Assembly: GCF_900129155.1 (NCBI RefSeq)
Contig: NZ_FQVF01000002.1
Span: 411,513-475,512, forward strand
Origin: Marinomonas polaris DSM 16579
GTDB taxonomy: Bacteria; Pseudomonadota; Gammaproteobacteria; Pseudomonadales; Marinomonadaceae
Reading direction: 5' to 3'
DNA: 64,000 nucleotides
Part shown: in pieces, positions 8,736 to 17,360 of the stretch
Position numbering within the stretch: position 1 is the stretch's first letter
How the letters are laid out: each line of letters opens with the position of its first letter
The notes under the pieces: generated by a model
Seen by the model: the letters and a program-made list of their open reading frames with translations, nothing else
The model's database searches: none
What the model was told of the DNA's origin: nothing
Made by a program: the position numbers and the translations under genes

Positions 8736-8760
8736 GCACGAGTATTATACTCGTGCTAAA
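8732..8760 (+). terminator. Perfect 13-bp palindrome downstream of cti
   Basis: TTTAGCACGAGTA and its exact complement are separated by only three bases. There is no T-run after it, so it may be a weak terminator or an RNA-stabilising end structure for cti rather than a classical terminator. Confidence 0.5.
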
Positions 8761-8891
8761 TAGTACAAAGGTATCAATAAGCTAATTACCTTTATAAATG
8801 ACATGATGGACGCTTCTGCATTTAGTGCATGATTGAGTGCTTGTAACTGGCGTCGATGAGTCTTAAATAGAGGGTATATTAGTTTTATTGG

Positions 8892-9884
8892 ATGAATGTT
8901 ATGGTTCCACTTTCGATACTTGATCTTGCTCCTATTGCTGAAGGCTGTTCGGTTGCGGACTCATTGGCGATGAGTCGTCGAATGGTTGTTGCAGCAGAAG
9001 AGCTTAATTACGCGCGTTTTTGGTTGGCAGAACATCATGGGATGGCTGGAGTTGCGAGTTCTGCAACTTCTGTTGTGTTATCTCATCTTGGTGCTGCTAC
9101 ATCCAAAATTCGGATTGGTTCTGGTGGTGTAATGCTACCGAATCATTCACCTTTAGTTATCGCTGAGCAGTTTGGTACTTTAGCAGAACTCTATCCTGGT
9201 CGTATTGACTTGGGGTTAGGTAGAGCGCCAGGGACCGATATGCAAACGGCAAGGGCATTACGACGTAATATGGATGCTTCTGTGGATAGTTACCCGGATG
9301 ATATCTTAGAGTTGCAGCGTCTGCTTGGTGGTGGTAATCAGGGTGTTATGGCTGTTCCTGGTCGCAATACTAATATTCCTTTATGGATGTTGGGGTCTAG
9401 TTTATATAGCTCTCAAGTTGCAGCTGAATTTGGTTTGCCATATTCCTTTGCCTCTCATTTTGCTCCTGATCAATTAATTCAAGCGCTTACTGTTTATCGT
9501 CGTAATTTCAAAGCCTCGGAACAACTCTCCAAACCACACACAATGGCTGGTGTAATGGCTGTTGTTGCTGATACAGATGAAGAGGCGAAATATTTATTTA
9601 CCTCTGCTCAGCAACAATTTGTGAATTTACGTCGTAGTCGCAATCTTCCTTTTGCGAGGCCTGTTGATAGTATGGATGGGATCTGGTCTCCGAGCGAGAA
9701 GCACATGGTTGAGCATATGTTGCAATATGCTGTCGTGGGTTCAAAAGAGTCTGTTGCCTTTCAATTATCTAGCTTTATTGATTTGACAAAAGTGGATGAG
9801 TTGATTATTTCTATGCCTATCCATGATTCTGAAGCAAGGCTGAAGTCATTGCGTTTGATGGCTGAGGTAAGAGATAGCCTGTAA
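8892..9884 (+). CDS. Luciferase-like FMN-dependent monooxygenase (YhbW-type)
   Basis: A 330-residue cytoplasmic TIM-barrel flavoprotein of the bacterial luciferase-like family. The opening [14 protein letters not shown], then RFWLAEHH (residues 42-49), [21 protein letters not shown] and [14 protein letters not shown] are the signature segments of the YhbW subgroup. Members use reduced FMN; the substrate of YhbW-like proteins is unknown. The gene stands alone about 200 bp after cti and ends in a clear terminator. ATG at 8892 is used; a second ATG three codons later is equally plausible. Confidence 0.85.
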   Translation: MNVMVPLSILDLAPIAEGCSVADSLAMSRRMVVAAEELNYARFWLAEHHGMAGVASSATSVVLSHLGAATSKIRIGSGGVMLPNHSPLVIAEQFGTLAELYPGRIDLGLGRAPGTDMQTARALRRNMDASVDSYPDDILELQRLLGGGNQGVMAVPGRNTNIPLWMLGSSLYSSQVAAEFGLPYSFASHFAPDQLIQALTVYRRNFKASEQLSKPHTMAGVMAVVADTDEEAKYLFTSAQQQFVNLRRSRNLPFARPVDSMDGIWSPSEKHMVEHMLQYAVVGSKESVAFQLSSFIDLTKVDELIISMPIHDSEARLKSLRLMAEVRDSL

Positions 9885-9932
9885 TCAGAAAATGTTATCT
9901 TCTTAAAAAAGAGCTACTGATAGTTTGAAGTG

Positions 9933-9974
9933 ACCCCCAATAGTTGGACTGCCAATATTGGGGGTTCTTTTTTA
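9933..9974 (+). terminator. Terminator between convergent genes
   Basis: Stem ACCCCCAATA with TATTGGGGGT around a 13-nt loop, followed by T-rich sequence on the plus strand. It ends the monooxygenase transcript and abuts the 3' end of the minus-strand acyltransferase gene. Confidence 0.75.
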
Positions 9975-10898
9975 TTTATCGTAAGGTGAAGGGTCACCAT
10001 GTATTGGTTGCGTTTTAAATCGACGATGCGTCCAATAATATTGTTCTTTTTTAGGCTCTATAACCTTTTCCATTAATTCATTAATTCTAGTCGCATTTTC
10101 AACATCATCTTGGCTTGGATAGTTTTCGACTTCTGTTAATTTTAGGAGGTAGCCGTTTTTTGTTCTGCCATAGTCGTAAAGCACAACTGGCGCATTGGTC
10201 ATATTTGCGATGCGTCCAATGTGAGCAATAGTTGCGCATTGGTGGCCGTAAAAAGGAGCGAAGACAGAGTTTTTCCGTCCATAATCTTGATCGACAGCGT
10301 ACCAGACAGCTTTGTTTTGCTTTAGCGATTTCAAAACTTCTCGCATATTGGTGCGTTCGATGGTTTTGGAGAAAATCGCTTTACGTTGACGCTCCATTAC
10401 CCAGTTCATCACCGGGTTGGTTTGTAATTTATAAATGGGATGAGCATCTATAAAGCGCGGCATTTGGCTTCCGCAAAAGTCGAGGGAGGAGAAATGGCCA
10501 CTAATAAGGATGCAGCCTCGCCCTTTAGCTAATACTTTATCAACTATATCTTGTCCTTCAAAAGTGATTCGTGACTGAAACTTTTTCTGGCTTTGAAACC
10601 AAGAAGAAAATGTTTCAATTGTGCCTTTTCCCATGCTTTCAAAGTGTGCCTTTGTGAGGTTCTTTCGTTCAGTATCACTCATTTCTGGGTAACAAATTTT
10701 TAAGTTTACATCGCATATATGTCGACGTCTTTTGGCAATAGCGTGTAGTGTACGGCCAAGATACTTGCCTAGAACTTGTTGTAACGACCAAGGTAAAAAA
10801 CTTAACACATAGGCGATTCCCATAGCGAACCAGCTTAGCCAATGTTTCGGTCCCATAAATTTGAAGATACTTTTATTTAATGTACTTTGTTTAGCCAT
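9972..10898 (-). CDS. Lipid A biosynthesis acyltransferase family (LpxL/HtrB-like)
   Basis: A 308-residue membrane-associated acyltransferase of the LpxL/LpxM family, which adds secondary acyl chains to Kdo-lipid A. A hydrophobic N-terminal segment lies at about residues 20-40 and the catalytic HX4D motif GHFSSLD has His-135 and Asp-140. A Trp-Thr-His-Arg-Arg-Phe block near the C-terminus (YYWTHRRFK) is also typical. The ATG at 10898 has GGAGG eight bases upstream; longer frames run into kdkA. It overlaps the kdkA stop by 8 bp, which fits a joint role in the LPS core. Which acyl position it modifies cannot be told. Confidence 0.85.
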   Translation of the reverse strand: MAKQSTLNKSIFKFMGPKHWLSWFAMGIAYVLSFLPWSLQQVLGKYLGRTLHAIAKRRRHICDVNLKICYPEMSDTERKNLTKAHFESMGKGTIETFSSWFQSQKKFQSRITFEGQDIVDKVLAKGRGCILISGHFSSLDFCGSQMPRFIDAHPIYKLQTNPVMNWVMERQRKAIFSKTIERTNMREVLKSLKQNKAVWYAVDQDYGRKNSVFAPFYGHQCATIAHIGRIANMTNAPVVLYDYGRTKNGYLLKLTEVENYPSQDDVENATRINELMEKVIEPKKEQYYWTHRRFKTQPIHGDPSPYDK

Positions 10899-11601
10899 GG
10901 TAACCCTCCAAAAAAGCCTGCCACTGCTCTTCAGATACATGAAAGTTTGAATATTTATTGGACTCTTTAGTTATCGAGCGTTTAAGGCGGTCAATGTTAG
11001 ACCGCATCCAGTCTTGGTGAGGCTCTTTTTGTTCGCATTTGTCAAAATCAATGACCCAAACTTTGTGCTGATTATCTATCATAATGTTATGGCAATTTAG
11101 GTCGGAGTGATAAATGCCGTTGTTATGAAAACGTTTTATTACAGTGCCTATTTCATTCCAGTCAATCTCAGGTGATCGATGACTTTTGATAATATCAAAT
11201 AAATCCTGTGCGTCTTTGATTGTCTCGGTCAATAGTTCAGCTTGATAGAAACCGTATTTAACCGTGAGAGCGCCGCCAATAGGTCGGGGGACAGGAAGAG
11301 ATAGATTATTCATTTTTTCTAGTAAGCTAAGTTCAAGCCAAGGGCGTGTTTTTTCTAATCCAGTGAATAGAAATCGGCTTTTATTAAATTTTGCGATAAG
11401 TCCACCTCGACGATAACGTCGAATGACAAACTGTCCAAATTGACTATTGATAAACCAGACAGCACCACGGCCATTTCCGGTGCCGTGCAATGCTTGTTGT
11501 GACTGCCAGAATTCTGGGTCAAACCAAGCTGCTGATAGCGGTAATGTTTGGTCGCTTTTTAATAGTGTCGTATCAGGTGATATGTTGATGGTTTGTGGCA
11601 T
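10891..11601 (-). CDS. kdkA: 3-deoxy-D-manno-octulosonic acid (Kdo) kinase
   Basis: KdkA phosphorylates the 4-position of the single Kdo residue on lipid A, as in Haemophilus and Vibrio-like LPS cores. The 236-residue product has the protein-kinase-like catalytic loop HSDLNCHN (residues 165-172, Asp-167 as base) and the metal site VIDFD (Asp-185), plus a Gly-Arg-Gly/RRYRRGG region early on that is characteristic of the family. I placed the start at the ATG at 11601; the open frame extends to 11778, but that part lies under the divergent heptosyltransferase and has no family similarity. It overlaps the downstream acyltransferase by 8 bp. Confidence 0.9.
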   Translation of the reverse strand: MPQTINISPDTTLLKSDQTLPLSAAWFDPEFWQSQQALHGTGNGRGAVWFINSQFGQFVIRRYRRGGLIAKFNKSRFLFTGLEKTRPWLELSLLEKMNNLSLPVPRPIGGALTVKYGFYQAELLTETIKDAQDLFDIIKSHRSPEIDWNEIGTVIKRFHNNGIYHSDLNCHNIMIDNQHKVWVIDFDKCEQKEPHQDWMRSNIDRLKRSITKESNKYSNFHVSEEQWQAFLEGYHG

Positions 11602-11708
11602 GTTACTCGCTTTATCAAGGTGTTCTTTGTAATGTCTACAAATTTGGACACATTCAAGGGTGTCTATTCTATAATACTTGCTGAGTTTAAGCAGCCCTAG
11701 AGGAAGAC

Positions 11709-12719
11709 ATGCAACAAGAGAATATTCAACATTTGGCCGTGGTTCGATTATCAGCATTGGGTGACGTGTGTCACGCAATGGCAGTAGTGCAGTCTATTAT
11801 GAAGCGTTATCCATCTATCCAAGTGACTTGGATAACTTCTCCGTTAGAGGCAAATTTAGTGCGTTTGCTCGATGGTGTGCAAGTGGTTGTATATGATAAA
11901 AAAAGCGGTTTTTCTGGATTGTTGGCGCTGCGTTCTCTATTAAGTAATCAAAAGTTTGATGTGTTGCTGCATTTTCAGTGGTCTTTTAGGGCGAGTGTAG
12001 TTTCTCGTCTGATTAAAGCAAAAAGACGCATTGGTTTTGCTTTGTCTCATTCTCGTGAAAAACAACATTGGTTTGTTAATGAGTACGCGCCTGAGCCTAA
12101 AGGTGAGCACGTTCTCGATTCTTTTTTATCTATTGCCAGTGTGTTGGGGGTTTCAGAGCCTACATTGCCTTGTGAGTTAATCTTGCCAGAACCAGATCTT
12201 GGTCTGCCGGATCATTATGTGGTTATTAACCCATCGGCTTCCAAGGAGGATCGTAACTGGACGGTTGAGGGTTATCAGGCGATCATTGAACGATTGTTAG
12301 TGAAGGGTATATGTCCTGTTATCACTGGTGGCCCTTCAGATAGAGAGGTGGCTTTTGCAAAGCAAATTATTGCAAACCGAGCTGAGCAGGTTATTAATCT
12401 GGTGGGGAAGACCCAGCTGAATGTAATGTTGGCTGTTTTAAAGGGGGCGTCGCTGGTAATTAGTCCTGATACTGGGCCTGCTCATATGGCAACTCTAGTT
12501 GGCACGCCTGTTCTTGGTTTGTACGCTCATTCGAATCCGCAGAGAACAGGGCCATATCGTGATTTAGATAAAGTGCAGAGTGTGTACGAGGAGCTAGTTG
12601 TGAAGGAGTATCAAAAGCCTGTCGCAGAGCTGCCTTGGTCAACACGTGTGCATGACCCTAAGGCCATGCAGCACATCCGTGTTGAATCGGTTTTAGCTAT
12701 GCTGGATACGCTTATTTAG
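11709..12719 (+). CDS. waaC: LPS heptosyltransferase, glycosyltransferase family 9 (WaaC-like)
   Basis: Adds L-glycero-D-manno-heptose to the Kdo of the LPS inner core at the cytoplasmic face of the inner membrane. The 336-residue protein has the GT9 opening VVRLSALGDVCHA (residues 11-23), a central nucleotide-sugar region VINPSASKEDRNW, and the hallmark SPDTGPAHMA followed by GTPVLGLYAHSNPQRTGPY near the C-terminus. The last block fits heptosyltransferase I better than II, but I cannot separate WaaC from other GT9 members with certainty. GAGGA precedes the ATG. It is divergent from kdkA, so together they form an inner-core locus. Confidence 0.82.
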   Translation: MQQENIQHLAVVRLSALGDVCHAMAVVQSIMKRYPSIQVTWITSPLEANLVRLLDGVQVVVYDKKSGFSGLLALRSLLSNQKFDVLLHFQWSFRASVVSRLIKAKRRIGFALSHSREKQHWFVNEYAPEPKGEHVLDSFLSIASVLGVSEPTLPCELILPEPDLGLPDHYVVINPSASKEDRNWTVEGYQAIIERLLVKGICPVITGGPSDREVAFAKQIIANRAEQVINLVGKTQLNVMLAVLKGASLVISPDTGPAHMATLVGTPVLGLYAHSNPQRTGPYRDLDKVQSVYEELVVKEYQKPVAELPWSTRVHDPKAMQHIRVESVLAMLDTLI

Positions 12720-12737
12720 CGAGTCTATTTAGAATGA

Positions 12738-13697
12738 CTATTTAGACAAAGACTGCTCAGCAAGCTTAAGATCTAGCGTCGCCTTTAACAGATTGTAAAG
12801 CTGGATAGAGGCGTCAATTTCTTCTTTTCGGTTAGTTAAACTTTCGATGTTTAAACCAAGCGGAACGCCAAGAGGTAGCGCGGTTTCAATAATTTGTTCT
12901 AACGCATTACGGCAGATTTTAATGGACTCTTCTAGTGGTGCTTTAGCATCTAAAATGCGGTGCTTTGTTGCATCCGGCACGGAAATCCCCAACCACTCCA
13001 TGAACTCAAGTGTTTTTGCACTGCCACATGGTGTGAATGTTAAAATAATGCGCTTAGGTGTTTCGCCCTTTTCTTTGCAAGTTCTCGCGTAGCGGCTGAT
13101 TAAGTCAGCGGTCGCTTGGTGGTTGTAAACGGCTTGTGAAATAAAGAACTCACAACCTGATTCAGATTTTTTTAACAGGCGTAAATGCTCGTCGCCTTTT
13201 TTTGCATGACGTTCTGCAATGGTCACGCCGCCAAGATTAAAATCATGAGGTGATGCTTTTAGGGTTTCATAAGCTTGCGGCAATGGTAGCTTGATATCAC
13301 CATTTGAAGAAGGTGAGCCAACCAATACTAAATCACGAATACCGTACTGTTCCCACGCCTCAGTTAGCCAGCCTGAAAACTCCTCTGAGCTACGGGATGA
13401 AACAGATTTGTAGGTAATTACCGGCTTGCCTGATTGCTGATGAAGGCGCTTTGACCAAGCTCGTGGGTCGTGAGTTTCCATGAAAGGAAAAGGGCGTGGC
13501 TTGTCAATTCGGCTAGTTTCGTCTTGAATGTCATAAACGATTAAACCATCGACGTCGATATTATCAAGGCGCTCAAGCAGTTTTTGGCTTACTTGTTCTA
13601 GCTGTGCTTCTTCAAGAGAGGATTTTGGTGGTGTTGTACCAATGAAGTAAACGCCTCGACTAGGATCTTGAAACTTTGTTGCTAATTCCGATTTCAT
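12738..13697 (-). CDS. Methylenetetrahydrofolate reductase-like protein
   Basis: A 319-residue cytoplasmic protein with the layout of the MetF/MTHFR TIM barrel: an early GVYFIGTTPPKSS segment in place of the usual FEFFPP, a strand LVLVGSPSS where MetF has LRGD, and KSESGCEFFISQAVYN matching the KxxAGAxFxITQ region. Canonical MetF residues are partly replaced, so I call it MTHFR-like rather than MetF. It may act on a folate or related flavin chemistry. It converges on the heptosyltransferase gene with an 18-bp gap. A hairpin lies in its leader (13715-13744). Confidence 0.7.
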   Translation of the reverse strand: MKSELATKFQDPSRGVYFIGTTPPKSSLEEAQLEQVSQKLLERLDNIDVDGLIVYDIQDETSRIDKPRPFPFMETHDPRAWSKRLHQQSGKPVITYKSVSSRSSEEFSGWLTEAWEQYGIRDLVLVGSPSSNGDIKLPLPQAYETLKASPHDFNLGGVTIAERHAKKGDEHLRLLKKSESGCEFFISQAVYNHQATADLISRYARTCKEKGETPKRIILTFTPCGSAKTLEFMEWLGISVPDATKHRILDAKAPLEESIKICRNALEQIIETALPLGVPLGLNIESLTNRKEEIDASIQLYNLLKATLDLKLAEQSLSK

Positions 13698-13714
13698 AAT
13701 GTCACACTCTAATT

Positions 13715-13744
13715 AGACGAGGCAGATAATGTCGGTCTGCGTCT
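13715..13744 (-). promoter_or_regulatory. Stem-loop in the leader of the MTHFR-like gene
   Basis: On the minus strand AGACGCAGA pairs with TCTG and CGTCT (3-nt bulge) around a 9-nt loop, 18 bases before the ATG. The ribosome site is weak, so the structure could affect translation. It does not match a riboswitch I know. Confidence 0.35.
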
Positions 13745-13860
13745 CGGGATGTTTGTTAGTTGGTGTTATTCTAACAGTGAAATGTATTCAAGGCTTTGTG
13801 TTGAAGGTGAATAATATTATTGATGAAGTGAGAGGCGCTAATCTTATAGTGAGATAAATT

Positions 13861-14406
13861 ATGTCAAATATAGAATTAAAAGGCCTTTATGAGGTGACGT
13901 CTTCTAGCCTGCCACCAGTCCATAATTGGAAACCGCCATTTTGTGGTGATATGGATATGGTGATTAAAGCGAACGGTGAGTGGTTTCATGAAGGCGGTAA
14001 GATTAAACGCTCTGCAATGGTGGCCATGTTTAGCCGAATATTGTGGTTTGAAAATGGCGAGCATTTTTTAGTGACGCCTGTTGAGAAAGTTAGAATTCAA
14101 GTTGAAGATGCTCCTTTTCTTATTACTCGTTGGCAATGGATAGAGACAGAACGTGGTAGAGCGATAGAATTTGCAACGTTAACTGATGATGTTCTGGTGC
14201 TTGGTGTTGATTGCGATCTTTGGATGGACTGGTATAAGGAAGAAGAGCGGCCTTATGTTTCAATGCGTTATGGTATGAAGGCTTTGGTAGGACGAAATGT
14301 GTTTTATGGTATTGCCGAAAGCCTTGAGCAGGTCGAGGCACCGAAAGGCATTGGTATGGGGATAATAAGTGCCGGTAAAAGCTATCTTTTAATGCAAGAT
14401 GCATAA
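13861..14406 (+). CDS. DUF1285 family protein
   Basis: A 181-residue cytoplasmic protein. Segments PPVHNWKPPFCGDMDM, GEWFHEGGKIKR (about residues 41-52) and FLVTPVEKVRIQVEDAPF are the features I associate with DUF1285, a widespread proteobacterial family with solved structures but no assigned function. The gene has its own spacing from both neighbours and precedes a DEAD-box helicase by 86 bp. The divergent MTHFR-like gene is 163 bp away. Family assignment is from memory of the motif pattern. Confidence 0.75.
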   Translation: MSNIELKGLYEVTSSSLPPVHNWKPPFCGDMDMVIKANGEWFHEGGKIKRSAMVAMFSRILWFENGEHFLVTPVEKVRIQVEDAPFLITRWQWIETERGRAIEFATLTDDVLVLGVDCDLWMDWYKEEERPYVSMRYGMKALVGRNVFYGIAESLEQVEAPKGIGMGIISAGKSYLLMQDA

Positions 14407-14492
14407 CGAATTTGAGCCTGTCTAGGTTATAATGCGCAAATTAGACGTGACGCTTTGTTTGCGTAGTATTTTAGTTTTGAAGGGGTATTTGT

Positions 14493-15839
14493 TTGTTATT
14501 CGAAGAATTTGGTTTTGATAATCGCATTTTAAAGTCCATTGGCCACTTGGGGTTTGATGAGGCAACTGAGATTCAAGCTCGTGCTATTCCAGAAGCAATG
14601 GCTGGTAGAGACTTGTTAGCGTCGTCAAAAACAGGTTCGGGAAAAACACTTGCCTATCTTTTGCCTGCGTTGCATCGAGTTTACAAGAAAAAAGCCTTGT
14701 CTAAGCGTGATCCGCGAGTAGTGATTTTGGTGCCAACTCGCGAATTGGCAAAACAGGTTTTTGGTCAACTGCGTCTTTTGTTGGCGGCTAGCCGTTTTAC
14801 CTCAATTCTTATTCAAGGCGGCGAGAACTTTAACGATCAACATAAATCTTTGCAAAAAGATCCACATTTTATTGTGGCAACACCGGGTCGTTTAGTTGAC
14901 CACTTAAAGCAGCGTCATGTTTTTCTTGAAGGGCTTGAGCTGCTTATTTTGGATGAAGCTGATCGTATGTTGGATTTAGGCTTTGCTGATGCCATGCGAG
15001 CTATTAACTCGGCAGCAAGCCATCGTCAGCGTCAAACTTTATTCTTTTCAGCGACGCTTGATAATACCGAAATCAGCGAAATCGCTGGAGAGCTATTGCG
15101 AGAGCCTTCGCGAGTCGCTATTGGTCAAGGTTTTGATGAGCACACAGATATTTCTCAGCATGTTTTGCTTTGTGATCATCTGGATCATAAAGAAGCCCTG
15201 CTGAAACACTTATTAGTGGGGCAAACCATTAAACAAGCCATTGTCTTTACTGCAACGAAAAGCGATACGGTGCGTTTATCTGAGATCATTGCGGGTTGGG
15301 GATTAAGCACTCAAGCTTTGAACGGTAACTTGTCTCAAAGCGCTCGTAATAAAACCATGGAAAGCTTCGCGAAAGGGCTGTTTGATGTATTGGTAAGTAC
15401 AGATGTTGCTTCTCGTGGTTTGGATATTGCTAGCGTGTCTCATGTTTTTAACTTTGATTTACCAAAGCAAGCGGAAGAATTTGTGCATCGAACGGGTCGT
15501 ACTGGCCGCGCTGGTTTTAAAGGTGATGCTTATTCTTTGGTTGGCCCGAAAGACTGGGTGAACTTCAAAGCGATAGAGGTATTTTTACAAAAGACATTTA
15601 CAACAGAATCTATTGAAGGGCTTGAACCGAAGTTTAAAGGTCTGCTTCCTCCTAAACCTGCTCGTCAAGAAACTAAAAAAGGCAGCACGAAAGTACCAAC
15701 TAAGGCGCCTAAGAAGACAAATAAAAAGCCGGCAGGCAAAGCACGTTTCCATGACAATCAACAAGATGGCTTTGATGCGTTTAAATTACCTCCTAAGCGT
15801 TTTGTTACGCCAGATAATGTTGGCGATGAAGATGAGTAG
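14493..15839 (+). CDS. DEAD-box ATP-dependent RNA helicase (SrmB/RhlE-type)
   Basis: A 448-residue RNA helicase with all core motifs: Q motif EIQARAIPEA, Walker A SSKTGSGKT (residues 44-52), PTRELA 81-86, TPGRL 130-134, DEAD 154-157, SAT 186-188, TDVASRGLD and HRTGRTGRAG in the second domain. The C-terminal ~65 residues are Lys-rich (KKGSTKVPTK, KKTNKKPAGK) and likely bind RNA. The overall plan fits SrmB, which helps 50S assembly, but other RhlE-like paralogues cannot be excluded. Translation starts at TTG (14493), with AAGGGG 8 bases upstream and no ATG near the Q motif. A TATAAT box lies at 14428. Confidence 0.9.
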   Translation: MLFEEFGFDNRILKSIGHLGFDEATEIQARAIPEAMAGRDLLASSKTGSGKTLAYLLPALHRVYKKKALSKRDPRVVILVPTRELAKQVFGQLRLLLAASRFTSILIQGGENFNDQHKSLQKDPHFIVATPGRLVDHLKQRHVFLEGLELLILDEADRMLDLGFADAMRAINSAASHRQRQTLFFSATLDNTEISEIAGELLREPSRVAIGQGFDEHTDISQHVLLCDHLDHKEALLKHLLVGQTIKQAIVFTATKSDTVRLSEIIAGWGLSTQALNGNLSQSARNKTMESFAKGLFDVLVSTDVASRGLDIASVSHVFNFDLPKQAEEFVHRTGRTGRAGFKGDAYSLVGPKDWVNFKAIEVFLQKTFTTESIEGLEPKFKGLLPPKPARQETKKGSTKVPTKAPKKTNKKPAGKARFHDNQQDGFDAFKLPPKRFVTPDNVGDEDE

Positions 15840-15887
15840 TAGCAGCTAGTTTTTTGTTAATTTATCCAAAGAGTTAGATTTTATTAA

Positions 15888-15917
15888 TTGACAGGTGAGC
15901 TATATTCACGATATTGA
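15888..15917 (+). promoter_or_regulatory. Predicted sigma-70 promoter for the LysR gene
   Basis: A perfect TTGACA -35 box at 15888-15893 is followed after 18 bp by TATTGA at 15912-15917, about 80 bp before the predicted start codon. Confidence 0.4.
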
Positions 15918-15998
15918 TTAAGTAAGGTACAAATTGGTCTTTTATTAAGTCTCAGTCTTTCAAAAAAATTGTAAGGTGAGTCGTGACTTTGAAGGAAT

Positions 15999-16934
15999 GT
16001 GCCTTCATTTACTTTCTTATCTATTGGAGATGAGCTTATTAATCGTTTACCCCCATTAAATTCATTAAAGTGTTTTGAGTCTGCCGCTCGTCATGGCAGC
16101 TTCAATAAAGCAGCCAAGGAATTGTCTGTAACACCTTCTGCGATTAGTCATCAAATCAAAGGTCTGGAAAGCTTTCTAGGCCTTGAATTGTTTCGCCGTA
16201 CTAAACGTAAAGTGATCTTAACGGAAGCTGGGGAGTCTTATCTAAAGCCAATAAAAAGTATTTTTGAGCAATTAGAAAATGCGACTTCAGAGCTTAAGAG
16301 CAAACAAAAATCAGGTTCGCTTCGTTTGGCCGTTGCTCCAGCTTTCCTGACTCGCTGGCTAATGCCAAGAATGGAGCGTTTCCAAGAGCGCTATCCTGAT
16401 ATTCAGATCGAAATCAGCTCTTCAACGGGTTTAATTGATTTTTCAGCTAATGATATAGATATGGCCGTATATTTTGGTAGCGGAGATTGGGATGATGTTG
16501 AAGCATATTATTTGCGTCCTGCCCGACTTGCTCCAGTATGTAATCCTCGTTTGATTAAGCCAGAGCAGCCTATTGTTAAGCCTGAAGATATGCGTTTTTA
16601 CCCGTTATTACATGTTACTAAGCGAAAAGATGAGTGGCATGACTGGTTGCAGCAACATGATCTTGATCCTAAGTTATTCCGTCGTGGTTTGATGTTTTCT
16701 AGTGGCTCACTTACTGCGGGGGCGGCCGCTCAAGGCTTGGGTATTTCATTAACCGATCCAGAGCTTATTATGCCTGAGATAGAAGCTGGTACGTTGAAGG
16801 TTTTGTTCAATCAGCATTTGATCACCAATCGGTCTTTTTACTTGGTTTATGAAAAGCGCCGTTCTGTAACCTCTGCAATGTCTGCCTTTAAAGAATGGAT
16901 AATTGAAGAAATGGTTGGCAATAAAAATACCTAG
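15999..16934 (+). CDS. LysR family transcriptional regulator, GcvA-like
   Basis: A 311-residue DNA-binding protein. The winged helix-turn-helix is at about residues 17-76 (RLPPLNSLKCFESAARHGSF, then SVTPSAISHQIKGLE and LFRRTKRKVILTEAG). The effector-binding domain follows (LRLAVAPAFLTRWLMPRM). The RLPPLN opening is typical of the GcvA/AmpR branch. The start is uncertain: GTG at 15999 has GAAGGA just upstream but adds about 15 residues before the conserved part, and no closer ATG is in frame. No divergent target gene is adjacent, so its regulon is unknown. Confidence 0.85.
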   Translation: MPSFTFLSIGDELINRLPPLNSLKCFESAARHGSFNKAAKELSVTPSAISHQIKGLESFLGLELFRRTKRKVILTEAGESYLKPIKSIFEQLENATSELKSKQKSGSLRLAVAPAFLTRWLMPRMERFQERYPDIQIEISSSTGLIDFSANDIDMAVYFGSGDWDDVEAYYLRPARLAPVCNPRLIKPEQPIVKPEDMRFYPLLHVTKRKDEWHDWLQQHDLDPKLFRRGLMFSSGSLTAGAAAQGLGISLTDPELIMPEIEAGTLKVLFNQHLITNRSFYLVYEKRRSVTSAMSAFKEWIIEEMVGNKNT

Positions 16935-16983
16935 ATGTATTTTGAGCTAAAAAATTGTTACAAACATAAATGAGAACTTGTAT

Positions 16984-17274
16984 ATGAGTACAGCGTTAAC
17001 GGTAAATAGCTATTTTAATGATCAAGTGAAATCTATTGCATTGAATAATGCGGAAGGGACATCAACCGTTGGTGTTATGGCGGTTGGTGAGTACGAGTTT
17101 GGCACGAGTCAGCGAGAGTATATGACGGTTGTGTCTGGTGCTTTAACTGTTAAGTTGCCTACAGAAGATGATTGGAAAACCTTCGTTAAAGGCGATACTT
17201 TCATTGTTGAAGCGAACCAGACTTTCCAATTGAAAGTAGCTGAAATGACTGCTTACCTTTGTCGTTACGAGTGA
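16984..17274 (+). CDS. ppnP: Pyrimidine/purine nucleoside phosphorylase
   Basis: PpnP (formerly YaiE, DUF1255) is a small cupin that splits nucleosides into base and ribose 1-phosphate. The 96-residue product shows the family layout: [37 protein letters not shown] and the end [16 protein letters not shown] chose the ATG at 16984 ([11 protein letters not shown]) rather than the TTG two codons upstream. It is 49 bp after the LysR gene, possibly cotranscribed, and ends in a strong bidirectional terminator. Confidence 0.92.
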   Translation: MSTALTVNSYFNDQVKSIALNNAEGTSTVGVMAVGEYEFGTSQREYMTVVSGALTVKLPTEDDWKTFVKGDTFIVEANQTFQLKVAEMTAYLCRYE

Positions 17275-17310
17275 TATTGCAGTCTTAAAATTGTGATATG
17301 CGAGTTATAA

Positions 17311-17340
17311 AAAAAAGGGCTGAATTTTCAGCCCTTTTTT
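17311..17340 (+). terminator. Bidirectional terminator between ppnP and mltD
   Basis: A 14-bp stem (A6-GGGCTGAA with TTCAGCCC-T6) with a two-base centre. The A and T runs flank the GC core on both sides, so it can end both convergent genes. Confidence 0.9.
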
Positions 17341-17360
17341 GTTGGATCTAATCTAATTAT

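Noticed and set aside
11602..11778. Extended N-terminus of KdkA
   Set aside because: It would lie under the divergent heptosyltransferase start and has no kinase-family similarity.
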